Part shown: positions 45,836 to 57,241 of the stretch, piece after piece | Layout of the letters: the number at the start of each line of letters is the position of its first letter | Position numbering within the stretch: the first letter of the stretch is position 1 | Origin: Neostapfia colusana | Lineage: Eukaryota > Streptophyta > Magnoliopsida > Poales > Poaceae | Reading direction: 5' to 3' | DNA length: 64,000 bases | Assembly: GCA_030760725.1 (NCBI GenBank) | Contig: JASWHV010000018.1 | Location: 19,252,273 to 19,316,272 of the forward strand | The notes under the pieces: generated by a model | Database searches by the model: none | What the model saw: only the letters and a program-made list of their open reading frames with translations | Told to the model about the DNA's origin: nothing | Translations under genes and position numbers: made by a program

Positions 45836-48249
45836 CTAGGGGTAGAACTTACAGAGGTGTTCTATGTTCTGAAGGTTCGGGAGCGGGTCCCCATCCTCGG
45901 TTCTGGGGAATGGTCCCAGGCCCAGGATGTCCAGCCCCCGTATGGCAAATGGCCATGTGGGCTGGATCATCTGTACCGTCCAAGCCGGTGTATGGATCTG
46001 CTTGGCGTGGAACAGGCACGCCTTGCAGCTCTCGACCAGCTTGACGGCATCCTGGAGTGCTGCCGGCTAGTAGAAGCCATGCCGAAAGGCTTTACCGACA
46101 AGCGTACGTGAGGAAGAGTGACTCCCACATTCGCCTCCATGGATCTCAGCGAGCAAGTGGCAGCCTTCCCCCTGGGTTATGCACCGCAATAGGATGTGGT
46201 TGGCGCCGCGTCGGTAGAGATCCCCCTCTACCGCCATGTGTCTCTTAGCCATACGCACGATCCGTTCAGCTGATACACGTTCATCAGGGAGGATATTGTC
46301 TTTCAAGTAGTCCCGGACCTCCGTGATCCATGCATCGGGTCTGACTTGAGCATCGGGATCTTGAGCGTTGGGTTGCACGGAGTCCCCAGTGACGCTTACG
46401 ATCCTTGGCGGCGTCCATGGCCGCCGGGACTGCCAGCTTCGAGGTGCTGGTCTAGTCCCCTTCGCCTGGCTCGGCGGGCCGGGCTGTGGGCCGCGGCAAC
46501 GTCCTCTCGAAGCCCCCTTCGGGCACAGGGGCTCCGGTGGGGGTCTTCGTTGAGAGGTTGTCAGCTGCAGCCTTGCTAGCGTGCGGTACGTGGTGCAGGT
46601 CCAAGGCGAGGAAGTCTGTCTCCACCATCTTGTTTGATAACCAGCTGGGAGTCGCCCTGTGCCAACGACTGGCGAGCGCCTAGAAACAGGGCTGTCTTTA
46701 GGCCAAGGATGAGTGCTTCATACTCTGCCATGTTGTTGGTTGCCTTGGAATCGAGACGCACCACATACCCAGACTGCTCCCCCGATGGCATGAGGAACAG
46801 TACGCTAGCACCGGCCCCCTGCTTTCGCAAGGAGCCGTCGAAGAAGAGCATCCAGTAAGGCCCGGTGAAGGCCAGGGCTCAGGGTCCTGGTTCACCGTCT
46901 CCATGGCCCCCTGAGTCAGCCCGCGTTGGCGTCTACTTCAGCCACGAAGTCAGCTAGTGCTTGGCTGTTGCCTGCGTGACGAGGAAGGAAGCCTAGCTCA
47001 AACTCCAGTAGCTCCGCCGCCCATTTGGTGGCATCTTCCGTCGCGTGGGGGCTGTGGAGGATAGCTTTCAGCCTGGGGAGGCCGCCGGGAGCTGATACTC
47101 GGAGGTCCCCCAGGCTGTCTTGGACCTCCGGGAGGTCCCGCTGATTTCCCGGGAGCTCCGGGGAGTCCCGTTGGACATCCGGGAGGTTATGTTGGGCCTC
47201 CGGGGGGGGGGGGGTCCCGTTGCACCTCCGGGAGGTCCTACTGGTCCTCCGGGAGGTTGTGTTGGGGATCCGGGGTCCATTTTGGACCTCCGGGGGGTTG
47301 CTTCGGAGACCCAGGGGTCGTCTCGGACCTCCGGGGCTTCCTGGCACTTGTTTCTCGATAGCGAAGCAGGTTGCGGTGGTATGTGGTCCGGCCGCTCTGC
47401 GGTGAGGACCATACTCACCTCTGCAGCCGTCGCCGTGATGTAGAGCAGCAGATGCTCTTCGGGCTCGGGGACTACTATTACGGGTAGGGTCATCAGGAGC
47501 TGGTTCAGCTCCAGGGGGGCTTCCTCCGCTTCGTCAGTCCAAGCGAATGGGCCGGATTTGCGTAGGAGCTTAGAGAAGTGGAGTGTTCGCTTTGCTAACC
47601 TCGGTATAAACCGACTCAGCGCAGCTAGGCATCCCGCGAATTTCTGGACTTCGAGCCAATGACTTTGACCTTCTCTGGTCTCTCATTAGCTCTCCTAAGG
47701 TCTTGTGCATTGCACGTACGAAGGTAGGGAGAGCGTTCCTTAGTCCATAAGGCATAGAGGCATAACAGTACAGGCCGACTACTGTGGTGAAGGGGGTATG
47801 CTCTTCAACTTCTCTAGACATAGGGGTCTGGTGGAAACCCGAGCAAGCATCTAGGAAGCACGGTATATCGCAGCCTGACGTCGAGCCTACTATTTGATCT
47901 ATCATAGGGAGAGAAAATAGATCTTTAAGACATGCCTTATTGAGACTGGTGTAATCGATGCACTTCCAGAGCTCCCCGCCGGCCTTTGGGACAATCAACG
48001 GGGTTCGCCGAGCACCGGGGGTGGCGGACTTTCCATATGGAGCCAGCGCCCCGCAGCTTCTTGGTTTCTTCCCGAATGAAGCTTTTTCCTGCTCGGTGGG
48101 CTGCTTGAGGGGCTCCTGTCGGACTGGCCAGGCGTTGGGGGAGACCTTTAGATAGTGCCCAATCACCTCCCTAGGGATCTTTGGCATCCGCGACGGCTGT
48201 CATCCAGCACATCGGCATTGTGCCGGAGGGAGGTAACGAGCGTGCCCTC
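45836..48249 (-). pseudogene. pol: Pol of element D: RT palm and integrase core deleted
   Basis: From the UAG (48252-48250) leftwards: RT start (IPREVIGHYLKVSPN near 48180) and the DYTSLNKAC and MPYGLRNALPTFVRAM blocks. The frame then jumps from KTLGELMRD to sequence near RFIPR, losing the YVDD box (about 47680). The proline-rich tract follows with a 13-G run (47202-47214), then the second RNase H (FFDGSLRKQGAGAS near 46840) and the integrase zinc region. The deleted integrase junction GLDILGLGPFPRTEDGDPLP is at about 45930-45885, the same as in E. It cannot reverse transcribe or integrate on its own. Confidence 0.86.
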
Positions 48250-48252
48250 CTA
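48227..48252 (-). promoter_or_regulatory. UAG with compensated hairpin (element D)
   Basis: Stop UAG at 48252-48250. Stem AGGAGGG (48251-48245) pairs with CCUCCCU (48233-48227), again around 11 bases. Relative to B, C, G1 and G2 the A-U pair at stem position 4 is G-C: both sides changed together. Confidence 0.5.
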
Positions 48253-49907
48253 TCTGCTATCCAGGCCCCCGGCTACCCGGGTTGTCTGGGTGGCATCGGC
48301 GCTGATTCGGACGAGCCTCAAGGGGACATCTTCCTCATCGAGGGGTTGCACATGGGGTGCTGTGGTAGGGGCACGGTGGCGTGCACTTGGGTGGAGCCGG
48401 TTTGGTTCTGCACCGCCCGGGGTTGGTGCTCCAGCTGCCGTGAGTGCCTGGAGCTTTTCCAAGGCTAACACTGCTGCAGCACGGTCTCCATAAACCTTGA
48501 GGACGCCTGTCGGTGTAGGCATCTTCAAGACAAGGTAGCCGTAGTGGGCTACTGCCATGAATCGGTACAGGGCTGGCGTGCCAATTATGGCGTTTAACGG
48601 GAGGTCGATCTCGGCCACATCGAACAGAATGCACTCTGTCCGATAGCTGTCTGGTGCCCCAAAGGTCACCGGGAGGCTGATGTGGCCGTAGGGAACGACC
48701 TGTCCCGACCCTACCCCTGAGAACGGGCTCGATGGGGTGAGCTTGGCCATCGGGATCTGCAGCTTTTGGAAGGCTGCGCGACTGATGAGGTTCAGTCCAG
48801 CCCCGCCATCCACCAAAACGTGGTACATCTTCACGTTGGCGATGGTGGGGCCACCACGAGCGGTAGTTGGCCGGCCCCAGCCATGTTCCTGGGGCAGTCG
48901 GTGGCATCGAAGCTGATGGGGGTTCCCATCCACCTGAGGTGCGGTGCTGCACTCGGGAGGGGAGCCACAGACGCTACCACTCGGCGCAAGGCCTTAGCCG
49001 CGCTTCGGGACGGGGGGTCAGCGGACCCGCCGAAGATGACATAGAGCATCTTCCGGTGCTCGTCATCACAGGAGCTGGGGCTCTCATGATCGCGCACTGC
49101 CTTCACGGCGCGCTGAAGCTCCTGGAACTCCACCTGGCGGTCGACGCTGTCTAGGGCTTCGACCTTCTGCTTGCCCTGCCTTTGATGGTAGGGTGGGGCA
49201 TCAGTTAGGGGCTGCTTCCATTTCCGGAAACGCTCCGCGAGCTTCTGTATTTCCCGGCACTCGGCAGCAGTATGATAGCTGGTGCCATGCACGGGGCATA
49301 ACTCATCCTGGGCCCCGTCTGGGGCCGGTGATTGTCGCGGCCTCTTGTCGGGGCGCGGCCCCCGAGCTCCACTGGGCGCCGCCGTTGTGGCAACGGGGGA
49401 CGCGTCTGACGGCTTTATCTTGCTTCCGCCTCTGTTCTTGATCGTCCTGCCGCTTCCATATGAAGCGGCGCCAGATCCCGGCTGACCCCCTGGCTCGGAG
49501 GTCAGCAGGGAGTGCCAGCTCCGCCCTTCGGCTGCTCTGGCACACTTATCCGCCAGGCTGAAGAGTTCTGAGACATCGCGGACCTCCCTAGTCGCGAGCT
49601 TCTCGAGCATCTTCTTGTCCCGAACGCCTTGCCGGAACGCCACTACCACAGAAGCGTTCTAGATGTGCGGGATGGTGTTCCGCACCTGGGAGAACCGCTG
49701 TATGAAGGAGCGCAGCGACTCCCCTGGGTGTTGCTGGATGGCGTGGAGGTTGAGCTCCGTGCCCGGCCGGGTGTAGGAACTGCCGAAGTTGGCGACGAAC
49801 TGCCGGCAGAGCTCTCCCCAGGAGGTTATGGAATCCTGGGGTAGGTTCATGAGCCAAGACCGGGCTGGGCCGGTTAAGGCAACGGGGAAATAGTTGGCCA
49901 TGACAGC
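48250..49907 (-). pseudogene. gag-pro: Gag-protease of element D, cut by G
   Basis: The visible part starts in the gag core at MANYFPVALTGPARSW (49900 leftwards), where G inserted. There is a nonsense change at about 49662 (HI-stop in place of HIQ), a CHHC knuckle (CPVHGTSYHTAAEC at about 49300) and a one-base loss near 48850, before the protease site (LVDGGAGLNL at about 48820). The frame is open to the UAG. The N-terminal half and 5' LTR should follow the G array beyond base 64000. Confidence 0.85.
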
Positions 49908-51003
49908 TGTCGGTACCTGAGATATGGGGTACCCCCGCGCACAGGGGAAAATGCCTAAGGAACTCGCCCTTCTCTGCAGGGGGAGCTCCGAAGGCGCCAC
50001 GCGTCCGGCGGGGCCGGACCTCCTTCTCCCCAGGGGAGAGCTCTGTGCCCGCCATGTGGCAAACAGAAGCCGGACCTCCCCCTCCGCGGGCGAGGGGTCC
50101 GAAGGTGCCACGTATCCGGCGGGGCCGAACCTCCCTCTCCTTAGAGAGGAGCTCCGGGCCCGCCACGTGGCCGACAGAAGCCGAACCTCCCCCTCCACGG
50201 GGAGAGGTCCGGAGGCTCCACGTGCCCTGCGGGACGGGCCTTCCTCTCCTCTGAGAAGGGCTCCGGGCCCGCCACGTAGCCAGAAGAACGGCGCTGCCTG
50301 CCCCCGAGCGATAGGCAGCGGACGTAAAGACGCCCCATACCTTGCCCGTACAAGGTATTCAAGGCCCACGTCTTCCCAAGACGCGGAGACTTGGAGCACG
50401 CCTCTGTCAGGTGCCGTTGCGCCCAGTCGCATCACAGACTGGCACGCGGTGTCAGAACCTGCCAGCCAATAAACACCGCGACAAGACATCCCATGCCGCC
50501 TGCGCCGTCATCAACCACTACGACTAGCATGCGGCATGGGCAGGGCGGCAAGACGAAGACTCAAAAGCCTTCGCCAGAGACAACTACCGGCATAACTGCA
50601 GATACGATAGATGATAGACAATCTTCCCGGGACCATCTGTCGGGCCCGGCCCCCCTTGTAAGCCACCCGAGTCTTGGACTATAAAAGGCTCGGGTAGGCG
50701 ACGATAGCAAGGGTTCGCATTTCTGCAACTCACACGCTAGCCATTCACTCCCAAGCTGTAACTCACCCCCAAGCTCAGGACTCTGGCCCTGAGCAGCAAG
50801 CAATACAGCGAGCTCCATAGCTCGCCGTGGACGTAGGGTTTTACGCTCTGGCGGCCTGAACCACGTAAAACTCACCGCGTCAAGCTCTTACTAACTCGTC
50901 CATCCGCGCAAGCTCTCCGCAAGGGACTAGCCCCACCGAAAAAAGAACCTCCGCGGGCTGCCCTGTGCAGGCCCGGGGGAAGTGTCGACCGAACACTTCG
51001 ACA
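49908..51003 (+). repeat. First LTR of the G array
   Basis: 1096 bp, tgtcggtacc to cttcgaca. TATA-like tataaaag at 50690-50697. G-box units at 49980-50275. Several percent different by eye from the second LTR. Confidence 0.93.
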
Positions 51004-51005
51004 TT

Positions 51006-51024
51006 TGGCGTGCCAGGTAGGGGG
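51006..51024 (+). other. Primer-binding site of G1
   Basis: TGGCGTGCCAGGTAGGGGG, three bases after the LTR. Other elements have TGGCGCGCCAGG(A/T)AGGGGG. It starts with TGG as expected for a tRNA 3' CCA end; the tRNA is not identified. Confidence 0.7.
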
Positions 51025-51061
51025 CCTTTTCCCCTTGCGCGACGAGTTTCCGCCGACGAAG

Positions 51062-53606
51062 ATGACCAAGCTCCCTTCACCGGCAAGCTCACCTCCCCCG
51101 CCTCCGCGGCGAACCGCGACCAGGGGAGAGTACAAGTCAACACACTCGGGACGGAGTGTGTCGGTACAAGCTGGGAGCCAGCAACCGGCTCTGGCAGCGC
51201 CGACCCCGGCAATGCAGGCTCCAACCAGCGTCAGGTCTTCAGTAGCGCTGGGTGTACCCGGTGGGGGTGCGCTAGCTGCAGCAAGAGCGCTACTGCACAA
51301 TCCGCCCGCTGGGGACGCGCCTCAGGCAGCGATCCAGCAGTGGATTCGCGAGGTAGACCGTCTTGTCGTCGCTGCCGCAAACCCTCGACTTCGGCGGAGA
51401 TGACACTCTGGCCAACCGGCCGTGTCGCTGATGCGCACGCCAATGGTTGACGAACAGACGGCAGATTCCAGCTCTACCAGCCTCCAATCAACGGATCTGA
51501 GGACAGAGTTGGAGCGGTGTCGCTTGGGTCAAGATGCCCGGGTATACCTCGAGCAACGCCGAGAAAGGCGTCGCTACCAAGAGGCTGACGACAGCATGAC
51601 GTCGGCCTCGACCCAGCCTGAAGAGCAGACCATCGCCACGCGATCTATGCCCCAGGCCTGCGCCGTGCAGAATATGCCACAGTCATATGTCCTGCAGATG
51701 GCGCCTCCGGCCTATGGTGCAGCCTTGCCCGTACCGGGTACGCTGTGCCCAGTGTGAACCGAGCGTTCACGGCACCAGAACCTGCGGCGACAGAAGCAGG
51801 GTGTGTGGCCCTCGCGCCCCACCTTCGCTTCGCGAAGTGGCCACGCAAGTTTCGGCCGCACCTGCCCGAGAAGTACGACGGCAGCGTCAACCCGGCGGAG
51901 TTCCTCCAGATCTACTCCACCGCCGTACTTGCCGCAGGAGGGAATGAAGCCGTCATGGCCAATTACTTCCCTGTCGCCTTGACCGGTCCAGCCCGGTCTT
52001 GGCTCATGAACCTCCCCCAGGGTTCCGTAACTTCCTGGGGAGAGCTTTGCCGGCAGTTCATAGCCAACTTCGGCAGTTCCTACACCCGGCCTGGCACGGA
52101 GCTCGACCTCCACGCCATCCAGCAACAACCTGGGGAGTCGCTGCGCTCTTTCATCCAGCGGTTCTCCCAGGTGCGGAACACCATCCCACACATTCAAAAT
52201 GCTTCTGTGGTGGTGGCATTCCGGCAAGGTGTCCGGGACAAGAAGATGCTCGAGAAGCGCGCGACCAGGGAGGTCCGCGATGCCTCAGAGCTCTTCAGCT
52301 TGGTAGACAAGTGCGCCAGAGCAGCTGAAGGATGGAACTGGCACTCACTGCCGTCCTCCGAGTCAGGAGGACTGCCTGGATCTGGTCCTACTCCCTGTGG
52401 AGGCAGCAGGAAGGCCAAGAACCGAGGCAGAAGCAAGATGGAATCACCGACCGCAGCCCCAGTCGTCACTGCAGCGACGCTCAGTGGGGCTCGGGGGCTG
52501 CGCCCCGACAAGAGGCAGCGAAGATCACCAATCCCAGAAGGTGATCAAGACAATATGTGCCCCGTGCACGGCAGCTGTCGCCACACTACTGCCGAGTGCC
52601 GGGAGATCCGAAAGCTCGCAGAGCGCTTCCGCAAGGGGAAGCTGCAGCGGGCTGATGCCCCACCCTTCCGTCCAAAGGAAGGCGAACAGAGGGTGGATGT
52701 CCCAGACAGCATCGACCACCCAGAGGAGATCCAGGAGCCTCAGCGTGCCGTGAAGGCGGCGCGCAATCATGAGGACTCCAGCTCCAGTGACGATGAGCGT
52801 CGAAAGAAGCTCTACGTCATATACGGCGGGTCCGCCGACCCCTCGTCCCGAAGCGCAGTCAAGACTCTGCGCCGAGTGGTAGCGTCGGTGGCGCCACTCC
52901 CAAGTGCCGCACCGCACCTTAAGTGGATGGGGACCCCCATCAGTTTTGACGCCACCAACTGACCCAGGAACATGGCTGGGGCCGGCCAACTACTGCTCTT
53001 GGTAGCTCCTACCATCGCCAACATGAGAATGTACCACGTTTTGGTAGATAGTGGAGCTGGGCTGAACCTCATCAGCCGTGCAGCTTTCCAGAAGCTGCAG
53101 ATCCCGATTGCCAAGCTCACCCCGTCGAGCCCGTTCTCAGGGGTAGAGCCGGGACAGGTCATTCCCTACGGCAACATTAGCCTCCCGGTGACCTTCGGGG
53201 CTCCGGACAGCTATCGGACAGAGTACATTCTGTTCGACGTAGCGGAGATAGACCTCCCCTTCAACGCCATAATCGGCAGGCCAGCCCTGTACCGGTTCAT
53301 GGCAGTAGCCCACTACGGCTACCTCGTCCTGAAGATGCCAACACCGACGGGCGTCCTCAGGATTCGTGGAGAGCGCACTGCTGCAGTGTCGGCCTTAGAG
53401 AAACTCCAAGCGCTCGCAACAGCTGGGGCATCAGCCCCGGCAGTACAGAGCCGGACCAGCTCCGCCCGAGCGCACGTCACCGTGCTTCCGCCACAGCACC
53501 CCGGGTGCAACCTCTCGACGAGGGCGGCGTCCCCTTAAAGGTCATCCAAGTCGGAGCCGAAGCCACCCAGACCACCCGGGTAGCCGGGGGCCTGGATAGC
53601 AAATAG
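51062..53606 (+). pseudogene. gag-pro: Gag-protease of G1, disabled
   Basis: ATG 51062 (MTKLPSPASSPPP). Defects: UGA at 51401-51403; a one-base loss near 51735; UGA at about 52960 where other copies have the Cys codon of DCPRNMAG; and a one-base loss near 53440. The gag core (51820-52330), the CHHC knuckle (CPVHGSCRHTTAEC at 52558) and the protease site (LVDSGAGLNL at about 53040) are otherwise normal. It ends at UAG 53604-53606 with the intact hairpin 53605-53611/53623-53629. Confidence 0.88.
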
Positions 53607-56600
53607 GAAGGCGCGCTCGTCACCTTCCTCCGGCACAACGTCGACGTGTTTGCATGGCAGCCGTAACAGATGACGGGGATCCCCAGGGAGGTGATCGAGC
53701 ACCACTTGAAAGTCTTCCCCGACGCCCGGCCGGTTCAACAGAAGCCCCGCAAGCAGTCCATCGAGCAGCAAAACTTCATTCGCGAAAAAGTCAAGAAGCT
53801 GCTGGACGCTGGCTTCATACGGGAGGTCCACCACCCCCGGTGGTTGGCGAACCCCGTCGTTGTCCCGAAGGCCGGCGGGAAGCTCCGGATGAGCATCGAC
53901 TACACCAGTCTCAATAAGGCATGTCCCAAAGATCCATTCCCTCTCCCTAGAATAGATCAAATAGTAGACTCAACGTCAGGCTGTGATATGCTGTGCTTCC
54001 TAGACGCCTACTCGGGTTTCCATCAGATCCCCATGTCTAGGGAGGACAAGGAGCACACCTCCTTCATCACAGTAGACGGCCTTTATTGCTATGTGTCTAT
54101 GCCTTACGGCCTAAAGAATGCACTCCCCACCTTTGTGCGAGCAATGCACAAAACCTTTGGGGAGTTAATAAGAGACCTAGTTGAGGTCTACGTCGATGAC
54201 ATAGTTGTCAAGGTCAAGCAGGGTTCATCTTTGTTAGATAACCTAGCCTTAATCTTTGACAAGTTGCGCTCTACGCGCACCAAGCTGAACCCAGATAAAT
54301 GTGTGTTCGGTGTGTCCTCTGGGAAGCTCGTAGTATTCCTGGTCTCGCACCGAGGGATTGAGGCCAACCCAGAGAAGATCAAGGCCATCGACTTGATGCG
54401 GCCCCCTGCCCGCGTCAAGGATGTTCAGAAACTCACGGGATGTCTAGCCGCGCTGAGTCGGTTTATACCGAGGATAGCAGAGCGGGCACTCCCTTTCTTT
54501 AAGCTCCGGCGCAAGTCAGGCCCTTTTGCCTGGACTGACGAAGCAGAAGAGGCTTTCCAGGAGTTGAAGCGACTCCTGACGACCCTACCTATCATGGTAG
54601 CCCCTGAGCCCGGAGAGCACCTGCTGCTCTACATTGCGGCGACAACTGAAGTGGTGAGTATGGTCCTCGTCGCAGAGCGGCCAGACCCCTCATCTTCACA
54701 ACCTGCTCCGGTAGCAGAAGACAGACGCCAGGAGGCCCCGCAGGACCAAGGCGGTCTCCCGGACCTCCAAGGCAACCTCCCGGAGGTTCTGGTCGGCCTC
54801 CCGGAGGTCCAGGGCGGTCTCCCGGACCCCCAAGATAAACCCCCGGGGGTCCTGCAGGACCCCCCGTGGGTCAAATGGGACCTCCCGGAGGTCCCTCAAG
54901 ACCCCCCGGAGCTCCCGGATAATCAAGACAGCTTAAGGGCCTCCGGGTCCCAGCTCCCGGAGGCCCCCGTGGGTCCACTCACCTCCAGCGGGCCAGGGCC
55001 AATGGACGAGGACCTCCCAAGCCTAAGAGAGAGGGTTCAAACCATCCAGAGGCCTGTCTACTACATCAGCGATGTACTTCATGATGCCAAGACAAGGTAC
55101 CTAGAAGTCCACAAGCTGCTGTATGCGGTGCTCGTGGCCTCCAGGAAGCTCCGCCATTACTTCCAGGCCGCCGGGTCTCGGTAATCACCTCGTATCCGCT
55201 GAAGACAATTCTTCACAGCCCCCATGCGACTTGCAACGTTGCTAAATGGGCGGCGGAGCTGGCGGAGTTTGAGCTGGACTTCCTCCCACTCCATGCAGTC
55301 AAGATCCAAGCACTGGCTGACTTTGTGGCGGAGTGGACACCAACGAAGACTGACCCAGGGGGCCATGAAGGCGGTGAACCAGAGCACCAAGCTCCGGTCT
55401 TCACCGAACCCTACTGGACACTTTTCTTCGACGGCTCATCGCGAAAGCAGGGGGCCGGTGTCGGCGTACTGCTCCTCATGCCATCGGGGGAACAGTTTGG
55501 GTACATGGTGCGTCTCAATTTCATGGCAACCAACAACATGGCGGAGTATGAAACACTCATCTTTGGCATGCAGACAGCCCTGTCTTTAGGCGCTCGCCAG
55601 TTGTTGGCACAGGGCGACTCCCAGCTGGTCATCAAGCAAGTCAAGGGCAAATGCTCCTGCAATGACCCACAGCTAGCTGCGTATCTGCTTCACGTGCAGA
55701 TGTTGGTGAAAGAATTCCTCGCCTTGGACCTGCACCACGTACCGCGCGCTGGCAATGCCGCAGCTGACAACCTTTCAACGAAGGCTTCCACCGGAGCCCC
55801 TATGCCCGAAGGAGTTTTCGAGAGGACGTTGCTGCGGCCTACAGCCCGGCCCGCCGAGCCGGGCGAAGGGGGCTTGACCAGCACACTGAAGCTGGCGGTC
55901 CCGGCGGCCCTACAGCCATGGATGCCGCCAAGGATCGTAAGTGTCACTGGGGACTCCATGCAACCCAGCACTCAAGATCCAGAAGCTCAAGTCAGACCAT
56001 ATGCATGGATCACGGAGATCCGGGACTACTTGAAGGACAACATCCTACCTGATGAACATGCAACCGCTGAACGGATTGTGCGTATGGCTAAGAGATACGC
56101 GCTGGTAGAGGGGGATCTCTACCGGCGTGGCGCCAACCACATCCTATTGCGGTGCATAACCCAGGGGGAAGGCTGCGACTTGCTCGCTGAGATCAATGAA
56201 GGCGAATGGGGAAGTCACTCTTCCTCACACACGCTTGTCGGTAAAGCCTTCCGGCATGGCTTCTACTGGCCGACAGCACTCCAGGATGCCGTCAAGCTGG
56301 TCGAGAGCTGCAAGGCGTGCCAGTTCCACGCCAAGCAGATCCATACACCGGCTCAGGCGGTACAGTTGATCCCGCCCTCATGGCCATTTGCCGTATGGGG
56401 GCTGGACATCTTGGGACCATTTCCCAGAACCGTCTGGGGATTCTGGTACCTCTATGTCGCCATCGACAAGTTCACCAAGTGGCCGGAAGCTACACCAGTT
56501 GTCACCATCAACAAACAATCCGCAGTAAAGTTCATCAAGTCTATTGTCTGCCGGTTCGGGGTCCCGAACAGAATCATCACCGACAACGGGACCCAGTTCA

Positions 56601-57241
56601 CCAGCGCAGCATTCCAATACTACTGCGAGGACCTTGGCATTCAGGTGTGCTACGCCTCCGTCGCCCACCCAAAGAGCAATGGGCAAGTTGAGAGGGCCAA
56701 CGCGGAGATTCTCCGGGGCCTTAAGACTCGCACCTTCGCCAGCCTGAAGAATCATGGTGCCAATTGGGTAGATGAGCTTCCGAGCACACTATGGGCTAAC
56801 CGGACATCCCAGAGCCGGGCCACCGGGGAGACACCCTTCTTCATGGTTTATGGGGCCGAAGCTGTACTTCCCCCAGAAATCACCATGAAGTCTCACCGTG
56901 TCCAGGCTTACGACAAAGCCGCGCAGGACAACCTCCGGCGTGGAGAAATCGACCTCGTCGACGAGGTCCGATTACATGCAGCACTCCGTAACGCGCGGTA
57001 CAGACAAGTGCTTCGGCGCTACCACCAGAGATCTGTGCGTGCCCGGGAGCTGCAGGAAGTTGACCTGGTGTTGCAGCGCATACTTTCTCGCAAAGGGGCC
57101 CACAAACTCTCCCCTAGTTGGGAAGGCCCCTTCCGAGTCGCGAAAGTATGCCGCCCCGGGTGTGTGCGCCTTTCCACCGAGGATGGGGACCTGCTCCCAA
57201 ACCCTTGGAACATAGAACACCTCCGTAAGTTCTATCCCTAG
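53607..57241 (+). pseudogene. pol: Pol of G1: RT, RNase H, second RNase H, integrase; lightly damaged
   Basis: In frame after the UAG. One UAA (53663-53665, a Ser codon elsewhere) and one frameshift near 55170 are the only breaks seen. RT (53670-54480) has YVDD at 54189-54200. RNase H (54480-55170) is split by a proline-rich tract (54730-55030) before RPVYYISDVLHDAKTRY. The archaeal-type RNase H has FFDGSSRKQGAG (about 55424) and MAEYE. The integrase has an H-H-C-C region (HTLVGKAFRHGFYW, CKACQFH; 56218-56335), first D in WGLDILGPFP (56400), second D in IITDNGTQF (56580) and E in NGQVERANAE (56690). A C-terminal domain follows, ending NIEHLRKFYP. This is the most complete pol in the window and the reference for the deletions in A, D, E and F. 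Confidence 0.9.

Larger units (their letters stand above)
18487..49907 (-). mobile_element. Element D: integrase-deleted retrotransposon carrying an antisense gene, split by E, F and G
   Basis: Minus-strand element in four pieces: 3' LTR and 3' leader 18487-20061; antisense gene 35563-38570; 3' non-coding region, pol and gag 44883-49907; and a remainder beyond the window. Each break is explained by a younger insertion: E with cctgc duplicated, F with gaggc duplicated, and G with acagc at 49903-49907. D itself lies in the 5' LTR of C after aatac (18482-18486). Sequence on the two sides of each insertion joins exactly when compared with element E, which has the same internal organisation. Confidence 0.87.
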
